DNA of 64,000 nucleotides from Kineococcus aurantiacus (lineage in GTDB: Bacteria; Actinomycetota; Actinomycetes; Actinomycetales; Kineococcaceae), in the NCBI RefSeq assembly GCF_013409345.1, contig NZ_JACCBB010000001.1, positions 3,596,001 through 3,660,000 on the forward strand, read 5' to 3'. Both the position numbers and the translations under genes were made by a program. Below, one piece after another: positions 49,697 through 59,656 of the stretch (positions within the stretch are counted from its first letter, which is position 1; the number at the start of each line of letters is the position of its first letter). The notes under the pieces are model-generated. The model was not told the DNA's origin, ran no database searches, and worked only from the letters and a program-made list of their open reading frames with translations.

Positions 49697-50575
49697 GTGG
49701 CGGAGACGTTGCGGCTCATGGCCGTGCACGCCCACCCGGACGACGAGTCCAGCAAGGGTGCGGCGTCGATGGCCAAGTACGTGGCCGAGGGCGTCGAGGT
49801 GCTCGTCGTGTCGTGCACCGGGGGCGAGCGCGGGGACGTGCTCAACCCCCGCCTGAAGCAGGACGCGACCCTGCTGCGCGACATGGGGGAGTACCGCCGG
49901 CACGAGATGGCCGAGGCGGCCCGGATCCTGGGGGTGCAGCACCGCTGGCTCGGCTACGTGGACTCCGGGCTGCCCGAGGGTGACCCGCTGCCGCCGCTGC
50001 CGAAGGGCTGCTTCGCCCTGACGCCGGAGCAGTTCACCGTGGACGCCCTCGTGCACGTGGTGCGCGAGTTCCGCCCGCACGTCATGACGACCTACGACGA
50101 GTCCGGTGGGTACCCGCACCCGGACCACATCATGACCCACACGGTGTCCCTGGCCGCCTTCCACGCCGCCGCCGACCCCGAGCGGTTCCCGCAGGCGGGG
50201 CCGGCGTGGACGACGTCGAAGCTCTACTACCACGCCAGCTTCTCCCGGGACCGCATGCGCACCTTCCACGAGGCGTTCCTGGCCCGGGGCGAGGAGTCCC
50301 CGTTCGCGGAGTGGATGAAGCGCATCGCCGAGGAGGAACCCGGCGCGCGCAAGGAGCTGGAGATCACCACGCGCGTGGAGTGCGGGGAGTTCTTCGAGAC
50401 CCGCGACCGGGCGCTGCTGGCGCACGCGACGCAGATCGACCCCGACGGCTGGTTCTTCGGGGTGCCGCTGGAGCTGCAGCGCGAGCTGTGGCCCACCGAG
50501 GACTTCCACCTCGCGATCAGCCACGTGCCGACGACCACGCCCGAGGACGACCTGTTCGCGGGGCTGCGCCCGTGA
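49697..50575 (+). CDS. mca: Mycothiol S-conjugate amidase Mca
   Basis: A 292-residue zinc amidase that cleaves mycothiol S-conjugates to a mercapturic acid for export and GlcN-inositol for recycling. Zinc ligands are in AHPDDESSKG near 11-20 and PHPDHIMTH near 141. TGGERGDVLNP and ATQIDPDGWFFGVPLE near the end are typical of Mca rather than MshB. GTG at 49697 has a GAGGAG site. Its presence implies mycothiol is the thiol of this organism, supporting an actinomycete host. Confidence 0.95.
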   Translation: MAETLRLMAVHAHPDDESSKGAASMAKYVAEGVEVLVVSCTGGERGDVLNPRLKQDATLLRDMGEYRRHEMAEAARILGVQHRWLGYVDSGLPEGDPLPPLPKGCFALTPEQFTVDALVHVVREFRPHVMTTYDESGGYPHPDHIMTHTVSLAAFHAAADPERFPQAGPAWTTSKLYYHASFSRDRMRTFHEAFLARGEESPFAEWMKRIAEEEPGARKELEITTRVECGEFFETRDRALLAHATQIDPDGWFFGVPLELQRELWPTEDFHLAISHVPTTTPEDDLFAGLRP

Positions 50576-50883
50576 TCGCGCAGTTCCCGCTGGCGACCCC
50601 CTCGCCCACCACGTCCAGCACCGCCACGAGCACGAGCACAGCGGGCACGACCACCCCGGACGTGGACGCCGACCTCGTGACCCCCGGGCTGCGGGGGTTC
50701 GTGGTGCTGTTCGTCCTCGCCGTGGCCGTGTACTTCCTGGGCCGCAGCATGGCGCGCCGCATCCAGCGCGTGCGGCACTCGGAGCAGCCCGGGGCCGACG
50801 CCGGACCGGAGGCCGAGCCGGAGGAGGGGACCGGGGCGCCCGGGCCCGACGCGCAGGACCCCGCCCGCGGGCCTCAGGGCTGA
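50572..50883 (+). CDS. Small single-helix membrane protein following mca
   Basis: A 103-residue protein: Thr/Ser-rich outer N terminus, one helix near 41-62 (GFVVLFVLAVAVYFLGRSM), a basic stop-transfer (ARRIQRVRH), then an acidic Gly/Pro/Glu tail. It is coupled to mca by a 4-bp overlap, and a similar small gene follows mca in mycobacteria. Its end overlaps the convergent Gfo/Idh gene by 10 bp. Function unknown. Confidence 0.78.
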   Translation: MIAQFPLATPSPTTSSTATSTSTAGTTTPDVDADLVTPGLRGFVVLFVLAVAVYFLGRSMARRIQRVRHSEQPGADAGPEAEPEEGTGAPGPDAQDPARGPQG

Positions 50884-51803
50884 GGGACGGCCGTGGCCCG
50901 GTCCGGCCGCGCGAGGTGCTCCTCGACCGCGGCCAGGACCGCGACCGCGGCGGCGGCCCGGCGCACGTCCAGGGCGTCCGGCTCACCCGTCGCCGCGGCC
51001 CGGCGCAACCGGTCCACGGCCCGGGCGAAACCCTCCTGCGGGGTGCCGGTGAAGCGCGGCAGGTCGTGCCGGCCGCCGGGGCCCCAGACCGTCGCGAACG
51101 ACCCGCCCGCCCCCTGCGGCGCCGTCAGCGTCAGCGACAGCGACGTCCCCGCGCCGCCGGCGTGCTCCAGCGCCACGGTCACCGCGTCCCGCGGCCCCCG
51201 CCCCGCGCTGACCCGCTCGACGGGGCCGAACAGCTCCAGGGCGATCGACAGCGCGTGCGGGCCGGTGTCCCACAGGCCCCCGCGCTCCCGGCGCCACGCC
51301 GACGCCCCGTAGGGGCTGCCCGGGGCGTCGATCGACCCCGCCCAGCGGAACACCCCGCCCTCCCACGGGCCGTGCTCGGCCGCGAGCGCCCGCATCCGCT
51401 CCAGCCACGTCGTGATGTCCGGCTGGAACAGGTACGTCAGGTACTCCACCGAGGCGACACCGTTGCGCCGCACCGCCTCCACCACGGCCCGCGCACCCGG
51501 CAGGGTCGTCGCGAGGGGCTTGTCCAGCAGCAGGTGCCGGCCCCGGTCCGCGGCGCGCACCGCGACCTGCGCCTGCACGTCCGGGGGCAGGGCCACCGTC
51601 ACGGCGTCCACCCGCCCCAGGAGGTCGTCGAGGTCCCCGAACGCCGTCGTCCCGTGCTGCGCCGCGGCGTCCCGCGCGTGCGCGGGGTCGCGGCCCCAGA
51701 ACCCGACGAGCTCGACGTCGGGGTGCGCGCGCAGCGCGGCGGCGTGGGTGGTGCGGGCCCAGTGGCCGGTGCCGAGGATCCCGAACCGCGTGGGGGTGCT
51801 CAC
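50874..51803 (-). CDS. Gfo/Idh/MocA family oxidoreductase
   Basis: A 309-residue NAD(P)-dependent oxidoreductase. It has the canonical nucleotide loop [18 protein letters not shown], the usual [20 protein letters not shown] (EKP-type lysine, here DKP) and [19 protein letters not shown] with the catalytic-region Asp and His. It is more typical than the enzyme at 32.3 kb and shares little beyond family motifs. GTG at 51803 lies 7 bases after a TAGCGT box. It is placed alone between the mca unit and the YyaL gene, so its substrate cannot be inferred. Confidence 0.9.
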   Translation of the reverse strand: MSTPTRFGILGTGHWARTTHAAALRAHPDVELVGFWGRDPAHARDAAAQHGTTAFGDLDDLLGRVDAVTVALPPDVQAQVAVRAADRGRHLLLDKPLATTLPGARAVVEAVRRNGVASVEYLTYLFQPDITTWLERMRALAAEHGPWEGGVFRWAGSIDAPGSPYGASAWRRERGGLWDTGPHALSIALELFGPVERVSAGRGPRDAVTVALEHAGGAGTSLSLTLTAPQGAGGSFATVWGPGGRHDLPRFTGTPQEGFARAVDRLRRAAATGEPDALDVRRAAAAVAVLAAVEEHLARPDRATAVPQP

Positions 51804-51810
51804 GGGCCGG

Positions 51811-51816
51811 ACGCTA
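51811..51816 (-). promoter_or_regulatory. -10 box of Gfo/Idh gene (leaderless type)
   Basis: Minus-strand TAGCGT, 7 bases before the GTG at 51803. Confidence 0.45.
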
Positions 51817-51861
51817 CCGCGCCGGGTGTCGCCCGCCCGGTCCGCGTGCCACGGTGGTCCG

Positions 51862-53913
<2,052 letters not shown>

Positions 53914-53920
53914 CCGGGTG

Positions 53921-53942
53921 CGGGCCCGGCCGGGTGGGCCCG
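53921..53942. terminator. Short hairpin between YyaL and hlyIII genes
   Basis: CGGGCCC (53921-53927) pairs with GGGCCCG (53936-53942) in the 30-base convergent gap. Confidence 0.5.
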
Positions 53943-53943
53943 C

Positions 53944-54624
53944 TCAGGCGGCGTGCCCGTAGGTGGCCAGGGAGATCCCCACGTAGTGCGCGGTGAACGC
54001 CACGACGGTGAAGGCGTGGAACACCTCGTGGAAGCCGAACCAGCGCGGGCTGGGGTTGGGGCGCTTGGTCCCGTAGGCGAGCGCGCCCAGGGAGTACAGC
54101 AGGCCCCCCACGACGACGAGCACCGCCACCGCGACCCCGCCGCCGCGGGCGAAGTCCCCCAGGTAGCCCACCGCGACCCAGCCCAGGGCCAGGTAGACGG
54201 GCGTGTACAGCCACCGGGGGGCGCCGATCCACAGGACCCGGAACGCCACCCCCGCCAGCGCCCCCGCCCACACGACCGTCAGCAGGGTCCGCGCCTTCCC
54301 CGCCGGCAGCGTCGTCACCGCCAGCGGGGTGTAGGTGCCGGCGATGATGAGGAAGATGTTGCTGTGGTCCAGCCGGCGCAGCACCGCCGCCCACCGCGGG
54401 GACCAGTCGCCGCGGTGGTACAGCGCGCTCGTGCCGAACAGCAGGGCCGCGGTGACGGCGAAGACCACCGCGGCCCAGCGGGCCCCCGGCGTCGGGGCCA
54501 GGCAGACCAGCGCCGTCCCCGCGACGAGCACCGCGGGGAACGTGCCGGCGTGCAGCCAGCCCCTCAGCTTCGGCTTCACCGCGGCGACGAGCGCGGCGGT
54601 GTCGTGGTGGGCGTCGGCCGTCAT
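53944..54624 (-). CDS. Hemolysin III family (PAQR-like) membrane protein
   Basis: A 226-residue protein with seven membrane helices. The PAQR/HlyIII metal-site residues are visible: Ser and His in GTSALYHRGDWS, Asp and Ser in RRLDHSNIFLIIAGTYTPL, and the two late His residues in FHEVFHAFTVVAFTAHY. In animals relatives are receptors; bacterial members are probably membrane hydrolases or lipid modifiers, and haemolysis is not proven for most. ATG at 54624 lies 6 bases after a TACCGT box. In mycobacteria it neighbours the prenyltransferase gene directly; here a binding-protein gene intervenes. Confidence 0.92.
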   Translation of the reverse strand: MTADAHHDTAALVAAVKPKLRGWLHAGTFPAVLVAGTALVCLAPTPGARWAAVVFAVTAALLFGTSALYHRGDWSPRWAAVLRRLDHSNIFLIIAGTYTPLAVTTLPAGKARTLLTVVWAGALAGVAFRVLWIGAPRWLYTPVYLALGWVAVGYLGDFARGGGVAVAVLVVVGGLLYSLGALAYGTKRPNPSPRWFGFHEVFHAFTVVAFTAHYVGISLATYGHAA

Positions 54625-54630
54625 GGGGCG

Positions 54631-54636
54631 ACGGTA
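54631..54636 (-). promoter_or_regulatory. -10 box of hlyIII (leaderless type)
   Basis: Minus-strand TACCGT, 6 bases before the ATG at 54624, in the 46-base gap after the binding-protein gene. Confidence 0.45.
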
Positions 54637-54670
54637 GCCGTTGCACGCGTGCCCGGGAGCCGCCGGCGGG

Positions 54671-55993
54671 CTACCCGGCCAGGGTCGCGTTCATGTTCGC
54701 CGCGAACTCCTCGGGCGTGATGGCCAGCCCGAACAGCTTGGAGATGTTGTCCAGCAGCGCCTCGGCCTGCGTCGGCGACAGGGCCTGGTCCCAGGACTGC
54801 TGGAAGACCTTCGCCTGCGAGGCGGTGTCGTAGACGAACTGCAGCCACTCGGCGTCCTCGGAACCGGTGAACAGGCTGTCGGAGCCGTTGATGATCGGGA
54901 CCGAGCCGGACTCCACCCACGCCTTCGTGGTCGCGTCGGTGATCAGGCCCTCGGCGAAGTACTTCTTCGCCGCCGTCTTCGCCTCGTCGCTGGCCTGGGA
55001 GGACAGCGCGTAGTAGGAGGACGGGTTGCCGACGCTGTCGCTGGGGTCGCCCTTGCCGCCGGTCACCTCCGGGAACGTCGACCAGGCCAGGTGGCCGCCG
55101 GTGACGAAGTCGCCGCCGTCGGTCTTCATCGCCCCGTACGTCCACGCCCCGTGCAGCATCATCGCGGCCTTGTCCGTGTACAGCAGCGCCTGGTCGGCGT
55201 TGGAGTCGGCCGTGATGGAGGCGAACCCGTTGATGAAGCCGTTGGCGCGCACCAGGTCCTGCACCTTGGTGAGGGCGTCGATCGAGTCCGGGTGCGACCA
55301 GGCGTCCGGGGTGCCCTCGTAGATGGAGGTGAACAGCTCCGACCCGCCGATGCGGTCGTACAGGAACTCCAGCCACATCATGTTCGTCCACCGCGACTGC
55401 CCGCCCAGGGAGAACGGGGCGATGCCGGCGGCGTTGAACGTCGGGACCAGCGCCATGACGTCGTCCCACGTCTTCGGCAGCTGCGCGCCGACCTTCTCGA
55501 ACAGCCGCATGTTGTAGAACATGACGATCGGGGAGACGTTCTCGCACGGGACGGCGTAGATCTTGTCGTCGACCGTGGCCGCGCCGAAGGCGCTGGCGAA
55601 CAGCTTGTCCTTCAGCTCGGCGTTCTCGGCGAAGAACGACGTGAGGTCCTCCACCTGGCCGTTCTTCACGTAGTCGCGCAGGCCACCGCCACCCCACGTC
55701 CAGATGACCGTCGGGCTCTGGTTCGCGCCGATGGCGGTGCGGATCTTCGCCTTGAAGGCGTCGTTCTGGTAGGAGGACAGGACCAGCTCGGAGTCGGGGT
55801 TCGCCTCGTTGAAGGCGTTCACCGAGTCCGTGCGGATGCCCTCACCGGGCTGGCCGGTGAGGATCCAGATGGTGGCACCCGCGGACGAGCCACCGGCCGG
55901 GCCGGAGTCGCCGCAGGCGGCCAGGACGGTGCCGACCAGCGGCGCGGACAGGGCCAGGGTGAGCAGTGACCGGCGGGAGGTCGTGGCGGACAT
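54671..55993 (-). CDS. ABC sugar-type extracellular solute-binding lipoprotein (orphan)
   Basis: A 440-residue family 1 solute-binding protein. The signal SRRSLLTLALSAPLVGTVLAAC ends in a perfect lipobox (LAAC, Cys about 27). The mature part has VNAFNEANPDSELVLSSYQNDAFKAKIRTAIGANQSP and WTWGGGGLRDYVKNGQVEDLT, then AVPCENVSPIVMFYNMRLFEKVG and MMLHGAWTYGAMK, as in carbohydrate-binding proteins. No permease or ATPase gene is near, so it must share a transporter encoded elsewhere. ATG at 55993 has a GGAGGAA site and a good promoter. It interrupts the hlyIII/prenyltransferase pair. Confidence 0.92.
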   Translation of the reverse strand: MSATTSRRSLLTLALSAPLVGTVLAACGDSGPAGGSSAGATIWILTGQPGEGIRTDSVNAFNEANPDSELVLSSYQNDAFKAKIRTAIGANQSPTVIWTWGGGGLRDYVKNGQVEDLTSFFAENAELKDKLFASAFGAATVDDKIYAVPCENVSPIVMFYNMRLFEKVGAQLPKTWDDVMALVPTFNAAGIAPFSLGGQSRWTNMMWLEFLYDRIGGSELFTSIYEGTPDAWSHPDSIDALTKVQDLVRANGFINGFASITADSNADQALLYTDKAAMMLHGAWTYGAMKTDGGDFVTGGHLAWSTFPEVTGGKGDPSDSVGNPSSYYALSSQASDEAKTAAKKYFAEGLITDATTKAWVESGSVPIINGSDSLFTGSEDAEWLQFVYDTASQAKVFQQSWDQALSPTQAEALLDNISKLFGLAITPEEFAANMNATLAG

Positions 55994-56079
55994 GCGGTTC
56001 CTCCGGGACGAGCCGCGTCGTCGCGGCAGCGCGGGCCCCGGACGCGTCCGGGGCCACCGACGGCGTCGTCGGTGCTCAG

Positions 56080-56108
56080 ACCGTAGGTAACCACTGTCAA
56101 CCGGTCAA
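56080..56108 (-). promoter_or_regulatory. Promoter of the solute-binding protein gene
   Basis: Minus-strand TTGACC (56103-56108) and TACGGT (56080-56085) with exactly 17 bases between match the housekeeping sigma consensus well. The spacer starts GGTTGACA, giving an imperfect repeat of the -35 that might also bind a regulator. Confidence 0.6.
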
Positions 56109-56151
56109 GGAGAACGCCCGATCGGCGTCCGGACGGGCGCACCGGCGGGTA

Positions 56152-56157
56152 TACGGT
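56152..56157 (+). promoter_or_regulatory. -10 box of prenyltransferase gene (leaderless type)
   Basis: TACGGT, 8 bases before the ATG at 56166, with no ribosome site between. Confidence 0.4.
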
Positions 56158-56165
56158 GAGCGCCG

Positions 56166-56927
56166 ATGGGCCTCCGCGATCTCCTCTACGGCGCGTACGG
56201 GCGGCGGCTGGAACGGTCGCTGGACCCGGCCGTGCTGCCCCGCCACGTCGGCATCATCCTCGACGGCAACCGGCGCTGGGCCAAGGCCTTCGGGGCGCCC
56301 AGCTCCCATGGGCACCGCGCCGGCGCCGACAAGGTCGTCGAGGTCATGGGCTGGTGCGCCGACGAGGGCATCGAGATCGTGACCCTCTACCTGCTGTCCA
56401 CCGACAACCTCAACCGGTCCGCCGACGAGCTGGAGCCCCTCATCCGGATCGTCGAGGACGCCGTGGCCCGGGTCGCGGCCACCGGGCACTGGAAGGTCCA
56501 CCCCGTCGGGGCCCTGGACCTGCTGCCCGAGCCCAGCGCCGCGCGGCTGCGCGAGCTCGCCGACCGGACCGCCGGGATCACCTCCGGCGTCGTCAACGTC
56601 GCCATCGGCTACGGCGGCCGCCAGGAGATCGCCGCGGCCGTCCGCTCGCTGCTGCGCGAGCACGCCGCCAAGGGCACCCCCATGGAGGCCCTGGCCGAGG
56701 TCCTCGACGTCGAGCACATCGCCGACCACCTCTACACCAAGGGCCAGCCCGACCCCGACCTCGTCATCCGCACGTCGGGGGAGCAGCGGCTGTCCGGGTT
56801 CCTGCTGTGGCAGAGCGCGCACTCGGAGTTCTTCTTCACCGAGGTGCTCTGGCCGGACTTCCGCAAGGTGGACTTCCTGCGCGCGCTGCGGTCGTACGCG
56901 GCGCGGGAGCGGCGCTTCGGCGCCTGA
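56166..56927 (+). CDS. uppS: cis-prenyltransferase, probably short-chain (Z,E)-farnesyl diphosphate synthase
   Basis: A 253-residue isoprenyl diphosphate synthase that extends an allylic diphosphate with isopentenyl diphosphate in the cis configuration. Landmarks are HVGIILDGNRRWAKAFG with the catalytic Asp near 34, GHRAGADKVVEVMGWC, LSTDNLNR, and PDPDLVIRTSGEQRLSGFLLWQSAHSE. The pattern closely recalls the mycobacterial short-chain enzyme Rv1086 next to hlyIII rather than the long-chain undecaprenyl or decaprenyl enzyme, though chain length cannot be proven from sequence. The product feeds polyprenyl phosphate for peptidoglycan and glycan assembly. Confidence 0.92.
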   Translation: MGLRDLLYGAYGRRLERSLDPAVLPRHVGIILDGNRRWAKAFGAPSSHGHRAGADKVVEVMGWCADEGIEIVTLYLLSTDNLNRSADELEPLIRIVEDAVARVAATGHWKVHPVGALDLLPEPSAARLRELADRTAGITSGVVNVAIGYGGRQEIAAAVRSLLREHAAKGTPMEALAEVLDVEHIADHLYTKGQPDPDLVIRTSGEQRLSGFLLWQSAHSEFFFTEVLWPDFRKVDFLRALRSYAARERRFGA

Positions 56928-56960
56928 GCCCGCGCCCGCACCGGGCCGCGTCGGCGGCAC

Positions 56961-56987
56961 GTCACCGGGATGTCACCCACTCGTCAC
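56961..56987. promoter_or_regulatory. Three GTCAC direct repeats at 11-bp intervals
   Basis: GTCAC occurs at 56961, 56972 and 56983, exactly one helical turn apart, upstream of a TAACGT box (57030-57035) that may be the phoH -10. Such phased direct repeats are typical targets of OmpR-family response regulators; MtrA, conserved in actinobacteria, is a candidate by analogy. The remaining ~170 bases before phoH have several short stems but no recognised riboswitch. Confidence 0.5.
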
Positions 56988-57211
56988 AGCCGTGCGCGTG
57001 TTCCTCGCCCCTCCCGGCGGCCCGGGGGCTAACGTCGGACCCACACGGGGGGCACCCGCTCCCCGCTCGGGAGGTCGCCGTGCACGCTGCCCAGCGCAGC
57101 AGGGAGGCCCGGTCCCGGGTCGCCCGCGCGGTGACCTGAGTCCCGGTCCGCCGCTGCTGAGGGGACCCGGGCGTGGATGCGCACCGGGCTCCTCGAGAAC
57201 GGGAGACGTTC

Positions 57212-58552
57212 GTGGTCACCACCTCCAGCCCCGCTGCGCCGAACACCCCCGCCCGCCGGACCTTCGTCCTGGACACCTCCGTCCTGCTGTCCGATCCCGG
57301 TGCCCTCTTCCGCTTCGACGAGCACGACGTCGTCCTGCCGCTGGTCGTCGTCAGCGAGCTGGAGGGCAAGCGCCACCACCCCGAGCTGGGCTACTTCGCC
57401 CGCGAGTCCCTGCGCCGCCTCGACGACCTGCGCGTCGAGTTCGGCCGCCTCGACCAGCCGATGCCGGTGGGGGAGCTGGGCGGGACGCTGCGGGTGGAGC
57501 TGAACCACTCCGAGGTCTCCACGCTGCCGTCGGCGCTGCGCAACGGCCCGCTGGCCACGGCCGGGGACACCCGGATCCTGGCCGTGGCCCGCAACCTGGC
57601 CGACGAGGGCCACGACGTGACCGTCGTCTCCAAGGACGTGCCGCTGCGCGTCAAGGCGTCCGCGGTCGGGCTCGCCGCCGACGAGTACCGCGCCGAGCTG
57701 GCCCCCGACTCCGGCTGGACGGGGGTCGTGGAGCTCGACGCCAGCGCCGAGGACGTCGCGACCCTCTACGACGACGGGACGCTGGACACCCCCGACATCC
57801 GGGAGCTGCCCGCCAACACCGGTGTCGTCCTGTCCTCCCCGCGCGGGCACGCCCTGGGCCGGGTCACCGCCGACAAGCACCTGCGCGTGATCAAGGGTGA
57901 CCGGGAGGCGTTCGGCGTCCGGGGCCGCTCGGCCGAGCAGCGCATCGCCCTCGACGCCCTGCTGGACTCCACCGTCAGCATCGTCTCCCTCGGCGGCCGG
58001 GCCGGGACGGGCAAGTCGGCGCTCGCGCTCGCGGCGGGCCTGGAGGCCGTCATGGAGCGCCGCGAGCACCGCAAGGTCGTCGTCTTCCGGCCGTTGTACG
58101 CCGTCGGCGGGCAGGACCTGGGGTACCTGCCGGGCACGGAGGCCGAGAAGATGGGGCCCTGGGGGCAGGCCGTCTTCGACACCCTCGAGGCCGTCGTGGA
58201 CCCGCGCGTGGTCGAGGAGGTCTTCGCCCGCGGGATGCTGGAGGTCCTGCCGCTGACCCACATCCGGGGCCGGTCCCTGCACGACTCCTTCGTGGTCGTC
58301 GACGAGGCGCAGTCCCTGGAGCGCAACGTCCTGCTGACGGTGCTGTCGCGCATCGGGCAGAACTCCAAGGTCGTGCTGACCCACGACGTGGCCCAGCGCG
58401 ACAACCTGCGCGTGGGCCGGCACGACGGCGTCGCGGCCGTCGTGGAGGCGCTCAAGGGCCACCCGCTGTTCGCGCACGTGACCCTCACGCGGTCCGAGCG
58501 CTCGCCCGTGGCGGCGCTGGTGACGGAGCTGCTGGCCGACTTCGGGGCCTGA
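57212..58552 (+). CDS. phoH2: PhoH family protein with N-terminal PIN domain (PhoH2)
   Basis: A 446-residue fusion of a PIN ribonuclease and a PhoH ATPase. The PIN part (15-150) begins [19 protein letters not shown] and has the acidic residues in [26 protein letters not shown] and VSKDVPLR. The PhoH part carries Walker [14 protein letters not shown] near 265, [38 protein letters not shown] (Walker B) and [12 protein letters not shown]. Mycobacterial homologues unwind and cut RNA. GTG at 57212 has GGGAGA 7-8 bases upstream and is preferred to a GTG 39 bases earlier. Probable control by the upstream GTCAC array. Confidence 0.95.
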   Translation: MVTTSSPAAPNTPARRTFVLDTSVLLSDPGALFRFDEHDVVLPLVVVSELEGKRHHPELGYFARESLRRLDDLRVEFGRLDQPMPVGELGGTLRVELNHSEVSTLPSALRNGPLATAGDTRILAVARNLADEGHDVTVVSKDVPLRVKASAVGLAADEYRAELAPDSGWTGVVELDASAEDVATLYDDGTLDTPDIRELPANTGVVLSSPRGHALGRVTADKHLRVIKGDREAFGVRGRSAEQRIALDALLDSTVSIVSLGGRAGTGKSALALAAGLEAVMERREHRKVVVFRPLYAVGGQDLGYLPGTEAEKMGPWGQAVFDTLEAVVDPRVVEEVFARGMLEVLPLTHIRGRSLHDSFVVVDEAQSLERNVLLTVLSRIGQNSKVVLTHDVAQRDNLRVGRHDGVAAVVEALKGHPLFAHVTLTRSERSPVAALVTELLADFGA

Positions 58553-58557
58553 GCCGG

Positions 58558-58603
58558 GCGCGCGGTTCCGGGCACGGGACGTTCCCTCCCCGGAACCGCG
58601 CGC
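58558..58603 (+). terminator. Terminator of phoH2
   Basis: A perfect 15-bp stem (58558-58572 with 58589-58603; arm GCGCGCGGTTCCGGG) with a 16-base loop, five bases after the stop. Confidence 0.82.
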
Positions 58604-58936
58604 GGCTCGGCTGCGTCAAACCTCCGAGACTGGTCCGTTCGGTGTGAGATGTTCCACAAAAGTCGACGCACTGTCGCTCACTTGTGACCTCACCGTGACG
58701 AAACGACGCGCCAGGGTTTGCTCAGGTCCGGGTCCGCGAGGCAGCGTGCCTGTCCGACAGCACCTCCAAGCGCCTCGGCCGGCGGGTTCCCCCGCGGCCG
58801 CGGACGTCGGCCGCGGGACGACCCCGCCGGCTGACCGGGTCCCACGGTGCCGCCCCCCGATAGGGGGTCGCGACGACCCGGCTGGGGGTGGACAGCTCGA
58901 CCGGGCGTGGGCCGGGAGAACGTCGGAAGGCCCGGC
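58604..58936. promoter_or_regulatory. Long leader/intergenic region before secreted transglycosylase
   Basis: About 330 bases without a convincing gene. GTGAC direct repeats at 58684 and 58695 (11-bp period) are the reverse complement of the GTCAC pattern before phoH2. GC-rich segments further down (58790-58860) can form several stems. A c-di-AMP riboswitch, often found before such wall enzymes, was looked for and its conserved core was not found. Confidence 0.4.
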
Positions 58937-59617
58937 TTGCCGCCCCAGCGCACGCACGCAGTCCCGCACCAGCAGTCCCGCACCACCCGCCGCCGGCGGT
59001 CGCGCCGTTCCGCCTGGATCGCCGCCCCGGGCGTCGTCGCCGTCTCGGCGTCCGTCCTGGCCGGTGCCGCCCTGACCTCCGGGCCGGCCCCCGAGGCCGA
59101 GGCCGCCGTCCCCGACCGCCTCCTGGTGGCCGCCTCCGCCCAGCGCCAGGCCACCACGTCCGACCACTGGTTCGAGCAGGTCCAGGTCCGCGCCGCCAGC
59201 GACGAGCGCGTGGCCGCCGAGAAGGCCGCCGCCGAGGCCGCCGCCGCCGCCGAGGCCGCGCGGCTGGCCGAGGAGGCCCGCCGGGCCGCCGCCGCCGAGG
59301 CCACCCGCGACGCCCAGCGCGACCCGCGGGGCGTCGCCCGGCTCCTGGCCGCCGACCGCGGCTGGGACGGCGCGCAGTTCAGCTGCCTGGACTCGCTGTG
59401 GACGAAGGAGAGCGGCTGGGACTACGCGGCCGACAACCCGTCCTCCAGCGCGTACGGCATCCCGCAGGCGCTGCCGGGCAGCAAGATGGCCTCGGTCGCC
59501 GGGGACTGGGAGACGAACCCGGTCACGCAGATCACCTGGGGCCTGAACTACATCGCCAGCCGCTACGGGACCCCGTGCGCCGCCTGGTCGCACTCCAAGG
59601 CCAGCAACTGGTACTGA
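58937..59617 (+). CDS. Secreted lytic transglycosylase-like protein, TTG start
   Basis: A 226-residue exported protein. RRRRSRRSAWIAAPGVVAVSASVLAGAALTSG is a long signal or anchor segment. An Ala/Glu-rich helix (about 90-135, AAEKAAAEAAAAAEAARLAEEARR) follows, then a lysozyme-like SLT domain: SCLDSLWTKESGWDYAADNPSSSAYGIPQALPG, with the catalytic Glu in TKESGW, and NPVTQITWGLNYIASRYGTPCAAW. It should cut peptidoglycan glycan strands. TTG at 58937 is favoured because GGAAGG lies 6 bases upstream and the signal begins soon after; a GTG at 58907 is the alternative. Confidence 0.85.
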   Translation: MPPQRTHAVPHQQSRTTRRRRSRRSAWIAAPGVVAVSASVLAGAALTSGPAPEAEAAVPDRLLVAASAQRQATTSDHWFEQVQVRAASDERVAAEKAAAEAAAAAEAARLAEEARRAAAAEATRDAQRDPRGVARLLAADRGWDGAQFSCLDSLWTKESGWDYAADNPSSSAYGIPQALPGSKMASVAGDWETNPVTQITWGLNYIASRYGTPCAAWSHSKASNWY

Positions 59618-59628
59618 CCGGCCCGCGC

Positions 59629-59656
59629 AGCGCGTGACCCCCGCCGGTCACGCGCT
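59629..59656. terminator. Hairpin between transglycosylase and DUF2470 genes
   Basis: 11-bp arms AGCGCGTGACC (59629-59639) and GGTCACGCGCT (59646-59656) with a 6-base loop; it overlaps the stop codon of the minus-strand DUF2470 gene. Confidence 0.75.

Noticed and set aside
58700-58936. c-di-AMP (ydaO-type) riboswitch before the transglycosylase
   Set aside because: The conserved CCGTCAGCTAACC-like core and the paired GGGGGAACC elements could not be found; only a vague GGCTGACCGGGT is present.
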